This document shows positions 33,399 to 42,707 of a stretch of 64,000 nt of DNA, in pieces. Position 1 is the first letter of the stretch. Every line of letters begins with the position of its first letter. The notes beneath the pieces are model-generated. The model did not search any database, was not told the origin of the DNA, and saw nothing but the letters and a program-made list of their open reading frames with translations. The translations under genes were made by a program, and so were the position numbers. Source of the DNA: Acidobacteriota bacterium (GTDB lineage Bacteria; Actinomycetota; Acidimicrobiia; Acidimicrobiales; Microtrichaceae); NCBI GenBank assembly GCA_003577145.1, contig QEUP01000001.1:186001-250000 (forward strand), written 5' to 3'.

Positions 33399-33575
33399 TC
33401 AGCGGGTCGAGGCGATGAGCCTCGCTTCGACGGGATCCATCGTTCCCTTGTCGAGCACCCAGGTGACACCGCAGTAGCCGCAAGTGGCGAGCAGCGCCTG
33501 GTCCTGGCGGCCGACCCTCTCGAAGCCGAGGCGGCTCCCGCAGTTGTCGCAGTCGGTGAGCACACGCAATGCCAT
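33399..33575 (-). CDS. small zinc-ribbon protein
   Basis: This 58-residue protein has two CxxC pairs, DCDNCG near residue 9 and TCGYCG near residue 32, forming a rubredoxin-like zinc ribbon. It ends in an acidic tail. The ATG at 33575 has AGGA about 6 nt upstream. Longer in-frame starts run into low-complexity sequence. It probably serves as a small structural or nucleic-acid-binding protein. Confidence 0.65.
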   Translation of the reverse strand: MALRVLTDCDNCGSRLGFERVGRQDQALLATCGYCGVTWVLDKGTMDPVEARLIASTR

Positions 33576-33803
33576 GCCAGTCCTGTCGGGTCCGAGGAGC
33601 GGTTGGTTGATGGGCCGATCGACTTGTTGTTCGACCCGCCCGAGTTGTCCGTGACGCTGGACGGCACCCTCGCCTGTCGTGGCGGCAGACCCGTGTGCCT
33701 GGGTCGGCATACCGCCTGGATTCGTGGCCGGAGGCCTTACCTGCCAGCATGAGTACGACCTCGTCGCGGGGCGGTGTGCCCCAGTGGCGAGCGGAGGTGT
33801 GTC

Positions 33804-34379
33804 GTGAGCGGTAGCGATTACGGCGGAACCAGCAGCCAGGACGTCCCCGGCGGTGCCGGGTTGAGCGGGGCAGGCCCGGGCCGACGGGCGGGCAACCATC
33901 TAGAGTGGGTCGACGGCGACGACGCCGACGGCTGGGTGAGCGCGAGCCCGACCCCCGGTCGACGTTCCCAGGGGGGCCGTTCCTACCGGGCGCCCTTGGT
34001 GATCCCCGAGAGCGAGATCAGCGTGAGCGGCTGGGCCGTGATCAGCGTGGTGGTGGCCGCGGTGTCGGATCTCGCCTCGATGCTCCTGGCCGTGGCAGTG
34101 CTCGCTGGGGACGACGCGACCGGCTGGTCACCCACGGGAGGCTGGACCATGACGCAAGGATGGCTCTCGGTGCTCCTGGGGGCCGCGGTGCTGTTGATCT
34201 CGGGCGGGGCGATGCTCATCGGTCGCAAGGCGCTGCGCCAGATCGGAGCCGCGCGCGGGCGAAAGCGAGGCGCCGCTTGGGTGAGAGCAGCGTACGCGCT
34301 GGCATTGCTCGCCATCATCGGCGGACTCGCCGTGCTCGGTGCCCACCTCTTGGAAAACCCACCCGAGTTGCACGAGTGA
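33804..34379 (+). CDS. membrane protein of unknown function
   Basis: The start is GTG 33804, with GGAGG upstream. A Gly/Ser-rich cytoplasmic head of about 70 residues is followed by three transmembrane helices: AVISVVVAAVSDLASMLLAVAVLAG, WLSVLLGAAVLLISGGAMLIG and ALALLAIIGGLAVLGAHLL. There is a basic loop (RKALRQIGAARGRKRGAAW) between the last two. No family is recognised. It converges on the CocE-like gene 13 nt away. Confidence 0.6.
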   Translation: MSGSDYGGTSSQDVPGGAGLSGAGPGRRAGNHLEWVDGDDADGWVSASPTPGRRSQGGRSYRAPLVIPESEISVSGWAVISVVVAAVSDLASMLLAVAVLAGDDATGWSPTGGWTMTQGWLSVLLGAAVLLISGGAMLIGRKALRQIGAARGRKRGAAWVRAAYALALLAIIGGLAVLGAHLLENPPELHE

Positions 34380-34392
34380 TGTCGGGGTTCGC

Positions 34393-36753
34393 TCACTCCG
34401 CAGGGGTGTTGGCGTACTCGACGTAATCACGACACGGCTGGCCCCGAAGGCCCGGACAGGCCGGGTACTCCGCGGGGTAGCCGCTCACCCCCGTCACAAC
34501 CGGCAGTACGACCCGGGAAGGGTACTCAGCTGAGTGGGCCACCGAGATGACGGGTGGCTCGGCGAAGTCCTGGAGCATGTAGCTCCACTCCGGCTGGTCA
34601 CCACCAGGGGTGTCCACCGAGATCCGTACTCGCGAGCCCGCCCTGAAGACGTGACCGAACGGGAAGATGAGCACTCGGGCTTGGGCCCATTCGCCGTCAG
34701 GGAGGGGTGCGACGTCGGCCTCCAGGCCGGTCTGCTTCGGGTAGAGGTCGGTGGAATCCCCCGACTCCGCCCGCATGCTGGCGCGCAGCCACCCGGCTTG
34801 GACATACACCTCCTGGCCGTCGGGGCGTACCTCGGTGAGTACGACCTCGAGGTCGGCGTCGTCGGCGGTCGACTGGATCCACAGGTCGGCCGAAGCTGTT
34901 CCCAGCATCACCAGGTCCTCGGCGAGTGGCTCGCCGACGAACACCGTCGCCCCACCCTCGGGTAGCGGTTGCCAGTTCCAGCCGTCGAGGTCACCCCAGA
35001 CGTTGTCACCCTCGTAGGTGGTGATCGCTCCCCGCGCGGGGTCGAAGGTGAATTGAGAAGCCCCGCCGTCCTCGGCGGGCGGCTCGGCACCGAGGGTCCC
35101 GTCGGGTTGGAAGTAGAGCTCCAGCGGGTCCGTCGACGGTGGTGGCCACTCGTCGAGTGCCAGCTCGAAGGTCCCGACCGGTGCCCCGGGGCTGGCGCCT
35201 GCACCGACCTCGAAGATCACCCGGATGGGCGGCTCTGCCTCGTAGGCTGCCCGGGCCTCCTCCAACGATGCGTAGTCGAGGAAGCGGAGCTCGGGCAACT
35301 GTGCGGCTCCTCCGAAGAGCCCGGCGAAGAGCAGCGGGGCCAAGGTCGGCAGGAGCGGGTCAATGGGCGTGAGCTCCTCTGCCACGTAGATGTCGAGGAA
35401 GGTCTTCCACTCGGGGAGGATTGCGGGGCCGAAGCCATCGGCGTGCAGGCCGTTGTACATCGTGAAACGGGCAACGTCGGTACCGGTGAAGTTCGGGATC
35501 ATCGTCGGCCAGTGGCCGCCTGTCTGCTCGTCCTGGTAGGCGCCTGCCATGAATACCGGAACGGTGATGTCGTCGACGAACAGCGAGGGGTTGAGCGGAT
35601 CGGCGATCTCGGGATCGTAGAAGGGGTTTTCCTTGGCCTTTTGCACGGCGTCGACGTTCTGGTAGCGCAGCTTCTGGTTCTCCGCGCATTGGGTGTCCCC
35701 GCCGTCGACCACCTCTTGCTCCCATCCCTGACCGTAGGGCTGGGCATCGTTGAGGACGTTCTCCGCCCAGGCGAGCGCGAAGCCCTCGTTGAAGATGCCA
35801 CCGGGGGCGAGGGTGGAGCGGGCAGTGTCGGCGATCACCGAGAGGGGTGTGATGGCTGCGAGGCTGGGAGGTTGGGTCTGGGCCACGAAGAGCTGGGATA
35901 TCCCCGGATAGGACAGCCCCACCATCCCGACCTTGTTGTGGCGCACCCAGTCCTGGGCCGCCACCGTCTCGACGATGTCATAGCCATCGGTCAGTTGCAG
36001 AGGCTCGAAGAAGTCGTAGGCGCCGCCGGAGCAGCCGGTGCCTCGCATGTTGACACCGACCACTGCGTAGCCCAGGAAGCTGGCGAGCATCGAGGCAGGC
36101 TGAGCAGGCACCTCACAGAGCGCTTCGGAGATCGCACAGATCGACTCGGGGTCGATACCCAAAGCGCTCAGGTCTACGTCGTCACCGAGGAGTTGGAGGA
36201 TGTCGCCGCTGGGTTGGGACGGGTTGTAACCGGAGTACTCGATGACCGTTGGGTAAGGGCCCTCTTCGATCGGGCCGGGGAGCACTACGTTTGCCGACAG
36301 CGTCGTACCGTCCCTCGTCTCGATGTACTGGAAGCCCTCGACGAGCTGCTGGTCGTCGTAGAACTGCTGGTCCGGCGTGCTCCCCTCGACTGCCCGAACC
36401 TCCAACGCCGCGGTCGTCTCGGGCTGGTCCACGTCGACCTCTTGGAGCACGTAGTCGTTACCCGCTTCGAGCTCACGGAAGATGAGGCTTCCCTGCTCGT
36501 CGGTCGTACCACTCTGGATTGACTCCCCTCCATGGAACAGCGCCAGGGTCGTACCCGGTGTGGCGTCGGTGACGTGGAGTTGCTCGAGGGACTCGCGCAC
36601 CGAGAAGGTGGCCGTGGAGGTGTCCTCGCGAACGAGTACCGTCCCAGCCACCTCGGGGTCAGCGCTGTCGTCTCCGCTGCTCGTGCAGCCCAGCAGGCCG
36701 GGCAGAGCCAGACCGAGCGCGACAACCACCCAGATGCGTAGTCTGCTTGCCAT
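34393..36753 (-). CDS. CocE/NonD family hydrolase, lipoprotein
   Basis: This 786-residue exported lipoprotein has lipobox GLLGC (Cys23). A carboxypeptidase-regulatory-like beta sandwich of about 85 residues comes first. The alpha/beta-hydrolase domain follows with VIEYSGYNPSQ, VGVNMRGTGCSGGAYDFF and nucleophile elbow GLSYPG (Ser). A helical cap and a C-terminal jelly-roll domain (X-Pro dipeptidyl-peptidase S15 C-terminal type, with LIFPFGHVFRAGSRVRISVDTPGG) complete it. Such enzymes cleave esters or Xaa-Pro dipeptides at the cell surface. The triad His is near the end of the catalytic domain (GLHADG). The S15-type call is firm, the substrate unknown. Confidence 0.9.
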   Translation of the reverse strand: MASRLRIWVVVALGLALPGLLGCTSSGDDSADPEVAGTVLVREDTSTATFSVRESLEQLHVTDATPGTTLALFHGGESIQSGTTDEQGSLIFRELEAGNDYVLQEVDVDQPETTAALEVRAVEGSTPDQQFYDDQQLVEGFQYIETRDGTTLSANVVLPGPIEEGPYPTVIEYSGYNPSQPSGDILQLLGDDVDLSALGIDPESICAISEALCEVPAQPASMLASFLGYAVVGVNMRGTGCSGGAYDFFEPLQLTDGYDIVETVAAQDWVRHNKVGMVGLSYPGISQLFVAQTQPPSLAAITPLSVIADTARSTLAPGGIFNEGFALAWAENVLNDAQPYGQGWEQEVVDGGDTQCAENQKLRYQNVDAVQKAKENPFYDPEIADPLNPSLFVDDITVPVFMAGAYQDEQTGGHWPTMIPNFTGTDVARFTMYNGLHADGFGPAILPEWKTFLDIYVAEELTPIDPLLPTLAPLLFAGLFGGAAQLPELRFLDYASLEEARAAYEAEPPIRVIFEVGAGASPGAPVGTFELALDEWPPPSTDPLELYFQPDGTLGAEPPAEDGGASQFTFDPARGAITTYEGDNVWGDLDGWNWQPLPEGGATVFVGEPLAEDLVMLGTASADLWIQSTADDADLEVVLTEVRPDGQEVYVQAGWLRASMRAESGDSTDLYPKQTGLEADVAPLPDGEWAQARVLIFPFGHVFRAGSRVRISVDTPGGDQPEWSYMLQDFAEPPVISVAHSAEYPSRVVLPVVTGVSGYPAEYPACPGLRGQPCRDYVEYANTPAE

Positions 36754-37173
36754 TCCGCGAGAACCCCCGAACGCATTGTGGTGGGCCTCGTGACAGCCCA
36801 GTCACCCTGCTAAACAAATTATTGGACTTCAGCCGTCAGTACAAACCGGCTGATTTGTAACGAGCCACCTGGCCGGCTCTCGCAGAGGGTGGTCTCCGGG
36901 TCCAGCGAGGTCGACGCTCGGTGAGTACGGGACAGACTCGTCCTCCTCGTCGGGGTGCGCGCCAGGAGTCCGGTTCGAACGGAGCTGACGCTCAGCGAAG
37001 GCGGCAGGGCACGACGAGTACGGCAGGGGACCGCAGGGGGATAGGTGCCGTTACATGGAGCTGTGGGCTCGCAGGACTGCCTCGTTTCGAGGCACCTGAA
37101 GGCCGTGACCGCCTGAGGCTTCGGGCCCTACTGTCAATAATGTGGGCTGCACAGGAACGACTCAGGAGAGCCG
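36754..37173. other. control region between the CocE lipoprotein and a divergent hydrolase
   Basis: There is no gene. The left half (36810-36860) is AT-rich, with nested inverted repeats: ACAAAT/ATTTGT (36814/36853) around TCAGCCG/CGGCTGA (36829/36847). On the minus strand a TTTGTA and an AATAAT box are spaced 16 bp apart, a plausible promoter for the lipoprotein gene. The right half is featureless. Confidence 0.4.
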
Positions 37174-38091
37174 ATGGCATCAACCGACCCGACGGCGGAG
37201 GACTACTCCTACGACGAGTTCGCCTACCTGCACGAGAACTGTGAGGAATACGACCTCGAGTACGGCGAGAACCCGCCCGTCGTGTGCCGCGGAGAGCACG
37301 AGGTCGGCCCGGGCCGCTGTGTCCGCTTCCTGAAGTGGGGCAGCGACTCGCCCGAGATCGTGTTCCTCCACGGAGGCGCGCAGAACGCGCACACCTGGGA
37401 CACCGTGGCGCTGGCCCTTCGTCCGCATCCGCTGCTGGCGATCGACCTGCCGGGTCACGGCCAGTCCGACTGGCGAGACGACAAGCGCTACAACCCGCGC
37501 AGCCACGCGGAGGATGTCGCCGCGGTGATCGCGGCGCACGCGCCCGAGAACGAGCTGCTCGTCGGCATGTCGCTCGGCGGGCTGACCGCCAACGCGATCG
37601 CCGCTCACCACCCGCATTTGGTCCGGCGCCTGCTGGTTGTCGATGTCACCCCGGGTGTCAACCACGACAAGGCCAAGGAGGTCACCGACTTCATAGCCGG
37701 GCCCCAGACCTTCGCCTCCTTCGGGGAGATCTTCGATCGGACCGTCCAGTTCAACCCCACCCGAACTGCTTCGTCCCTACGTCGGGGGATCATCCACAAC
37801 GCCCGGCGCCTGGCGGACGGCTCATGGGAGTGGCGCTACGACCGAACTGGTTTCGCGACGCTCGACTCGCCCACATTCGACGATCTCTGGGAAGACATCT
37901 CCAGGATCGACGTTCCCTACTTCCTGGTCCGAGGCGGGTTGAGCCCGGTGGTCGATGACGCCGACGTGGAGGAGCTGCGTCGCCGGCAGCCCGAGGCTCA
38001 GTACGTGGTGGTCGACGAGTCGGGTCACTCCGTGCAGGGCGATCAACCACTGGCGCTCGCGCGGATCATCGAGGAGTACTTGGCCCGCTGA
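37174..38091 (+). CDS. alpha/beta-fold hydrolase
   Basis: This 305-residue soluble protein has HGG at the oxyanion hole (FLHGGAQNAHTWD), AIDLPGHGQSDW, the nucleophile elbow GMSLGGLTA (Ser), an acid in VRGGLSPVVDD and the histidine in VDESGHSVQGD. A cap region of about 70 residues sits between. The pattern is of the epoxide hydrolase / ester hydrolase / meta-cleavage hydrolase superfamily. There is no signal peptide. The substrate cannot be predicted. Confidence 0.88.
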   Translation: MASTDPTAEDYSYDEFAYLHENCEEYDLEYGENPPVVCRGEHEVGPGRCVRFLKWGSDSPEIVFLHGGAQNAHTWDTVALALRPHPLLAIDLPGHGQSDWRDDKRYNPRSHAEDVAAVIAAHAPENELLVGMSLGGLTANAIAAHHPHLVRRLLVVDVTPGVNHDKAKEVTDFIAGPQTFASFGEIFDRTVQFNPTRTASSLRRGIIHNARRLADGSWEWRYDRTGFATLDSPTFDDLWEDISRIDVPYFLVRGGLSPVVDDADVEELRRRQPEAQYVVVDESGHSVQGDQPLALARIIEEYLAR

Positions 38092-38105
38092 GTGGTGGCG
38101 CACAC

Positions 38106-39803
38106 CTAGTCCTCGTCACCGGCCGCGCGGATCCAGTCCTCGACGAGCTGGCGCAGGATCGGGAGGGTCACACCGCCAGAGGCGAGGACGACGTCGTGAA
38201 AGCGCTTGATCGAGAAGCGCTCACCGAGCTGCTCCCGCGCCAGCTCACGGAGCCGGAAGATCTCCTGCTGTCCGATCTTGTACGACAGTGCCTGGGCCGG
38301 CATGGCTATGTAGCGGTCCGTCTCCTGGAGGATCGTCTCGTGAGGCACGGGCGAGTTGTCGTCGAGGTAGTCGATCGCCTCCTGTCGCGACCAGCCCATC
38401 GCGTGGAGTCCGGTGTCGACCACCAGCCTCCCGGCGCGCCACGAGTCGGCCGAGAGCATGCCCAAACGGTCGATGTCGGAGGAATAGAGGCCCATCTCGT
38501 CGGCAAGGCGCTCGGCGTACAGGCCCCAGCCCTCGACATAGGCCGTGGTGAAGGAATGGCGCTGGAAGTCAGGGAGGCCCTCCAGTTCCGAGGCGATGGC
38601 GATCTGCAGGTGATGGCCGGGAATCGCCTCGTGGAAGCCGATCGATTCGGCTTCGAAGAGGTTCTGGTTCTCGGGTTCGTGGGTGTTGACGAAGTAGGTG
38701 CCGGGTCGGCTCCGGTCGTCGGCAGGCGGGAAGTAGTAGGCGGGAGGAGCGTCGGCCGCGAGGAAGTCGGGTACCTCCTGGATGGTGCAGTCGGCTTCGG
38801 GGAGGATGCCGAACCAGTCGCCGATGGCTGCCCGGGCGCGCTGCAGGGTCGCCTCCGCCTTGGTCCTGATCTGGCCGGCGTCGCGGTAACGCAGACCCGG
38901 GTCGGATCTCAGGCGATCGAAGATCGGACCGAGCTCGTCGATGCCGAGGGCGCGCTCGGCGACCGTCGCGTATTCCGACGGCAGCCGCTTCTCGATCTCG
39001 TCCCTTCCGCGCCGGTGGATCTCGGCGGCAGTCAACGGGAGGGAGGTGTGTATCCGGATGAGGGTCGAGTAGATCTCGTCTCCACCGTCGATCCAGCACA
39101 GTCCGGCTCTGTCCTCGGGGCGCGCCTGAGGCAGGACCTGGTCGTGCAATGCGTTGCGATACCGCAGGAATGCCGGCCGGATCACCTCCGCTATCACCGA
39201 GGTGGCGTGGGACCGCCAGCGGGCCTCGCCGTCCCAACCGGAAGGAAGCTGGACCGCGAGGAACAGGTCTGAGTCGACCGGCGACGCAAGGTAGCCGTCG
39301 AGTTGGCTGATGGAGCGCTCCACGGCGCACGCCGCGGGGTTGCGTCCCGCAGCAGAGCCCTCTTGGAACCTCGCCAGCGCTTGGTCGAGGAACTCACCCA
39401 CCTTGCGGTAGCGCTCGAGGATCGCCTCGGCGTGCTCGGGCTCGGGGAGGGTGAGCTGAGGGATGACCTGGAGCAGCTCGGCATGGGGTCCGGTCATCTG
39501 GTCACAGGAGATCTCCACGATCCGGGTGTCGATGCGATCGATGGCACTCCCTATCTCCGCGAGGAGCATCGCCTTGCTCACACGCTCGGTACGGGCGAGA
39601 TCGGCGGTGTGGACGGCCTCCACCTGCCGGCGGAGCGCGACCAGGCGGGTTCGAAGAGCAGCCTCCGCTTCTGCGGAGAGGTCCTCGATGCGGTCGTCGT
39701 AGCGGTGATCGCCCAGGAGGGTGGCGAGGGTTGGTGCGGTCTCCAGCGTCAGCTGCCAGTACTCGTCCGCCAGGTCCCGTAAGCGGCTCATCTCGTCGTC
39801 CAA
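38106..39803 (-). CDS. DUF885 family metallopeptidase-like protein
   Basis: This 565-residue protein has the DUF885 signature [18 protein letters not shown] (HEx4-5H zinc-type motif), preceded by [29 protein letters not shown]. It is followed by [19 protein letters not shown] and a C-terminal [33 protein letters not shown] segment. It is a cytoplasmic, all-helical M32/M3-like fold. Members are thought to be carboxypeptidases or aminopeptidases, but the chemistry is not settled. There is no signal sequence. Confidence 0.9.
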   Translation of the reverse strand: MDDEMSRLRDLADEYWQLTLETAPTLATLLGDHRYDDRIEDLSAEAEAALRTRLVALRRQVEAVHTADLARTERVSKAMLLAEIGSAIDRIDTRIVEISCDQMTGPHAELLQVIPQLTLPEPEHAEAILERYRKVGEFLDQALARFQEGSAAGRNPAACAVERSISQLDGYLASPVDSDLFLAVQLPSGWDGEARWRSHATSVIAEVIRPAFLRYRNALHDQVLPQARPEDRAGLCWIDGGDEIYSTLIRIHTSLPLTAAEIHRRGRDEIEKRLPSEYATVAERALGIDELGPIFDRLRSDPGLRYRDAGQIRTKAEATLQRARAAIGDWFGILPEADCTIQEVPDFLAADAPPAYYFPPADDRSRPGTYFVNTHEPENQNLFEAESIGFHEAIPGHHLQIAIASELEGLPDFQRHSFTTAYVEGWGLYAERLADEMGLYSSDIDRLGMLSADSWRAGRLVVDTGLHAMGWSRQEAIDYLDDNSPVPHETILQETDRYIAMPAQALSYKIGQQEIFRLRELAREQLGERFSIKRFHDVVLASGGVTLPILRQLVEDWIRAAGDED

Positions 39804-39965
39804 GTGCCCGCCCTTGCTCGTCGGTCGGGGCCGAGCCTACCCGGGAAGACATCGCGCCTCCTTCTCCGGTGGGCTGCTGTCGTTCGCGTTGGCAACGTCG
39901 CGCCTGGCGGTGAGCGGTCGTGGGCGGCCGCGCCGTCGTGGGGCGCCAGCGAATAGTCTCGACGC

Positions 39966-42692
39966 ATGTCAGGACGGGAGGGCGCCGCGGAGCCGACGCC
40001 GTTCACTGCGCAGGGGTCGCCGACCGGGGGGACCCCCGACGACCGACCCTTTCCGTCCCACTGGGAGAGCGATGTCGTGTTGAAGGACGGAGGGACGGTC
40101 CATCTCAGGCCGATCGTCCCCACTGACGCCGATCTCCTCGGCGCCTTTCACGAGCGGCAGTCACCCCAGAGCGTCTACTACCGCTTCTTCAGCCCGCGGC
40201 CACGCCTGTCGCGGCGGGACCTCGAGGAGATGACGACGGTCGACTACCGCGACCGGATGGCCTTCATCGCCCTGCTCGGCGATGAGATGGTCGGCGTCGC
40301 CCGCTACAGCCGCTGGCGCGCTCGCAACGAAGCCGAGGTCGCCTTCTTCGTCGACGACGAGCACGGGCACCGGGGTTTGGCCACGCTCCTGCTGGAGCAC
40401 CTCGCAGCAGTTGCCAGGGACAACGGGCTGCGAGCGTTCACCGCGCAGGTCCTTCCCGAGAACCGCAAGATGCTCTCGGTGTTCGAAGCCGCCGGGTTCG
40501 AGACGGCGTCGAAGTTCGAGGACGGAGTCATCGAGGTGCGCCTCGACCTCTTGCCGACCGACAAGACGCTCGCGGCGGTGCACGAGCGCGAGCTCCAGAG
40601 CGAGGCCGCCTCGGTCCAGCGGATCCTCAGCCCGACGAGCATCGCGGTGGTAGGGGCGGGACGGTCAGCGGGCACGATCGGTCACGATGTCTTCCGCAAC
40701 CTCATCGACAACGACTTCAACGGACCGGTGTTCCCGGTGAATCCCAACGCCTCGCACGTGGCGAGCGTTCCGACACACCCGTCCCTGCTGGACGTGCCCG
40801 CCGATGTCGACTTGGCGGTTATTGCCGTTCCGGCCGATTCGGTCCTCGAGGTCGTCGAGCAGTGCGCCCGTAAGCGCGTCGAGGGCCTGATAGTGCTGTC
40901 GGCCGGGTTCGGGGAGTCGACCGGTGAGGGGGCCGCTCGTCAACGTGAGCTCGTCGAGACTGCCCGGCGTCACGGGATGCGCCTGATCGGACCCAACTGC
41001 CTTGGCGTGATCAACACCCACCCGGCGGTGAGGATGCACGCCATCCCCAGTCGGGTCGACACGCGGCGGGGACCCATCGGTTTCGTCAGCCAGTCGGGTT
41101 CGCTCGGAACCGCAGTGCTCGAATATGCCGAAGGGCTCGGACTCGGGCTCTCCACCTTCGTGGCTGTCGGAAACCGGGCCGACGTGAGTGTCAACGATCT
41201 CCTCCAGTACTGGGAGATCGATTCGGCCACCGAGGTCATCCTGCTCTACATCGAGTCGTTCGGGAACTTGCGGAAGTTCACCCGGATAGCGCCTCGCGTG
41301 GCGCGGAGGAAGCCGGTGGTCGTGGTCAAGAGCGCCCGTTTCGTGAGCACCGGTGAGCCGAACAGGTCGGAGAACCTGCAGGGACAGATGGCCGAGGCGC
41401 TGTTCCGCAAGACCGGTTTGATCAGGGTCGACTCCATCGAAGAGCTCTTCGACGTGGCCCGGATCGCAGCTGATCAGCCGATCCCCCGAGGCACCAGAGT
41501 GGCGATCGTGGGCAACTCGACTGGCGCCGGGCTGCTTGCAGCGGATGCCTGTGTCGGCGCCGGCCTGACGCTGCCTGAGCTCTCTGATGGGACTCGGGCT
41601 GCATTGGCGGACCTCGACCTCGACGTCGTGGCCCGCAATCCCATCGACCTGTCCCATCGCGCTCGTGGGGACCAATACGGGTCGGTCCTGACAGCGGTGC
41701 TGGCGGACCAGATCATCGACGCGGCGATAGTTGTGTATGCCCCGCCCCTGCAGCACGACGACGAAGTCGCCCGTGCCGTGATGAAGGCTGCAGGAACGTC
41801 GGACAAGACCGTGATCGCGACCTACCTCGGGGCTGAGCCGTCGAGGAGTCTTGTCGGAGAGCGGAACATCCCTGTGTTCTCCTTTCCCGAGAACGCCTCC
41901 CGTGCACTCGCCGGGCTCGCCCGTTACGGCGCTTGGCGTGAGCAGGACCCGGGCCGGAGCGTGTCCTTCGATGACTTCGACGCGGAGCGGGCACGGTCGG
42001 TGGTGATCAACGGCCTCGACCATGCTGAGCGCCCGGCAGGACTCGGGGACGCGGCGCTCGACGAGTTGCTGGCCGCGATCGGTGTGCGCCTGGCCGAGCG
42101 TCGCTACGCTGCCAACGCGACCGAGGCCGTCGAGGCAGCCGACGCCCTGGGCTACCCCGTGGTTCTGAAGGCCGCCGACCGCGATCCGGGGACTCGTACT
42201 GAAGGAGAAGGGTTGTCCCTCGACATCTTCGGTGCCGAGGAGCTCAGTGAGAAGTTCCGCCGCATGGCCGAGGGCGGCACGCTGGACATGGACCATGCAG
42301 TCGTTCAGCGGATGACGAGCTGGGGAGCCGATGTTCGGGTCCACCTCATGCAGGACCCGAGGCTCGGCTCGGCGATCGCTGTAGGGCTGGGGGGCATCGC
42401 TTCTTCGGCGGATGAGGCGGCCCTGGCGGTGCTTCCGTTGACCGATTGCGACGCGGAGGATCTGCTCCGTCGCTCCAGTGTGGCCGGACTCATGAGTGGG
42501 GACGGCCACGCGGCGATGAGGGACCTGCTGTTGCGAGTAGCCCAATGCGCCGACTCCGTGCCGGAGCTCGCGGAACTGGAGCTCAACCCGGTGATCGTCT
42601 GGGAGGACTCTGCAGTCGTGGTCGACGCGCGGGCGACCGTGGCGCCGTGGCGCTACGAGGCTATGGCCCAGGTGCGGCGGCTCGATGCGTGA
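39966..42692 (+). CDS. GNAT-acyl-CoA-synthetase-like protein (protein acetyltransferase Pat type)
   Basis: This 908-residue protein has an N-terminal GNAT domain (about 45-195; VFFV...HRGLATLLLEHL motif A; VLPENRKMLSVFEAAGFE). An NDP-forming acyl-CoA synthetase-like region follows: CoA-binding (SPTSIAVVGAGRSAGTIG), ligase (FVSQSGSLGTAVLEYA, VGNRADVSVNDLLQYW) and ATP-grasp domains. In true synthetases a His in an ASSHTG motif is phosphorylated. Here that place reads STGEPNRSEN with no His, so it is probably a CoA or acetyl-CoA sensor as in PatA/PatZ acetyltransferases. It would acetylate lysines of metabolic enzymes such as acyl-CoA synthetases. Confidence 0.88.
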   Translation: MSGREGAAEPTPFTAQGSPTGGTPDDRPFPSHWESDVVLKDGGTVHLRPIVPTDADLLGAFHERQSPQSVYYRFFSPRPRLSRRDLEEMTTVDYRDRMAFIALLGDEMVGVARYSRWRARNEAEVAFFVDDEHGHRGLATLLLEHLAAVARDNGLRAFTAQVLPENRKMLSVFEAAGFETASKFEDGVIEVRLDLLPTDKTLAAVHERELQSEAASVQRILSPTSIAVVGAGRSAGTIGHDVFRNLIDNDFNGPVFPVNPNASHVASVPTHPSLLDVPADVDLAVIAVPADSVLEVVEQCARKRVEGLIVLSAGFGESTGEGAARQRELVETARRHGMRLIGPNCLGVINTHPAVRMHAIPSRVDTRRGPIGFVSQSGSLGTAVLEYAEGLGLGLSTFVAVGNRADVSVNDLLQYWEIDSATEVILLYIESFGNLRKFTRIAPRVARRKPVVVVKSARFVSTGEPNRSENLQGQMAEALFRKTGLIRVDSIEELFDVARIAADQPIPRGTRVAIVGNSTGAGLLAADACVGAGLTLPELSDGTRAALADLDLDVVARNPIDLSHRARGDQYGSVLTAVLADQIIDAAIVVYAPPLQHDDEVARAVMKAAGTSDKTVIATYLGAEPSRSLVGERNIPVFSFPENASRALAGLARYGAWREQDPGRSVSFDDFDAERARSVVINGLDHAERPAGLGDAALDELLAAIGVRLAERRYAANATEAVEAADALGYPVVLKAADRDPGTRTEGEGLSLDIFGAEELSEKFRRMAEGGTLDMDHAVVQRMTSWGADVRVHLMQDPRLGSAIAVGLGGIASSADEAALAVLPLTDCDAEDLLRRSSVAGLMSGDGHAAMRDLLLRVAQCADSVPELAELELNPVIVWEDSAVVVDARATVAPWRYEAMAQVRRLDA

Positions 42693-42707
42693 GCGGGCCA
42701 GGTGGGG

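Noticed and set aside
34969-36522. 517-residue plus-strand ORF
   Set aside because: Antisense to the CocE-type gene, which has clear motifs and a lipobox.
40665-42545. 626-residue minus-strand ORF
   Set aside because: Antisense to the GNAT-synthetase gene; no motif and biased composition.
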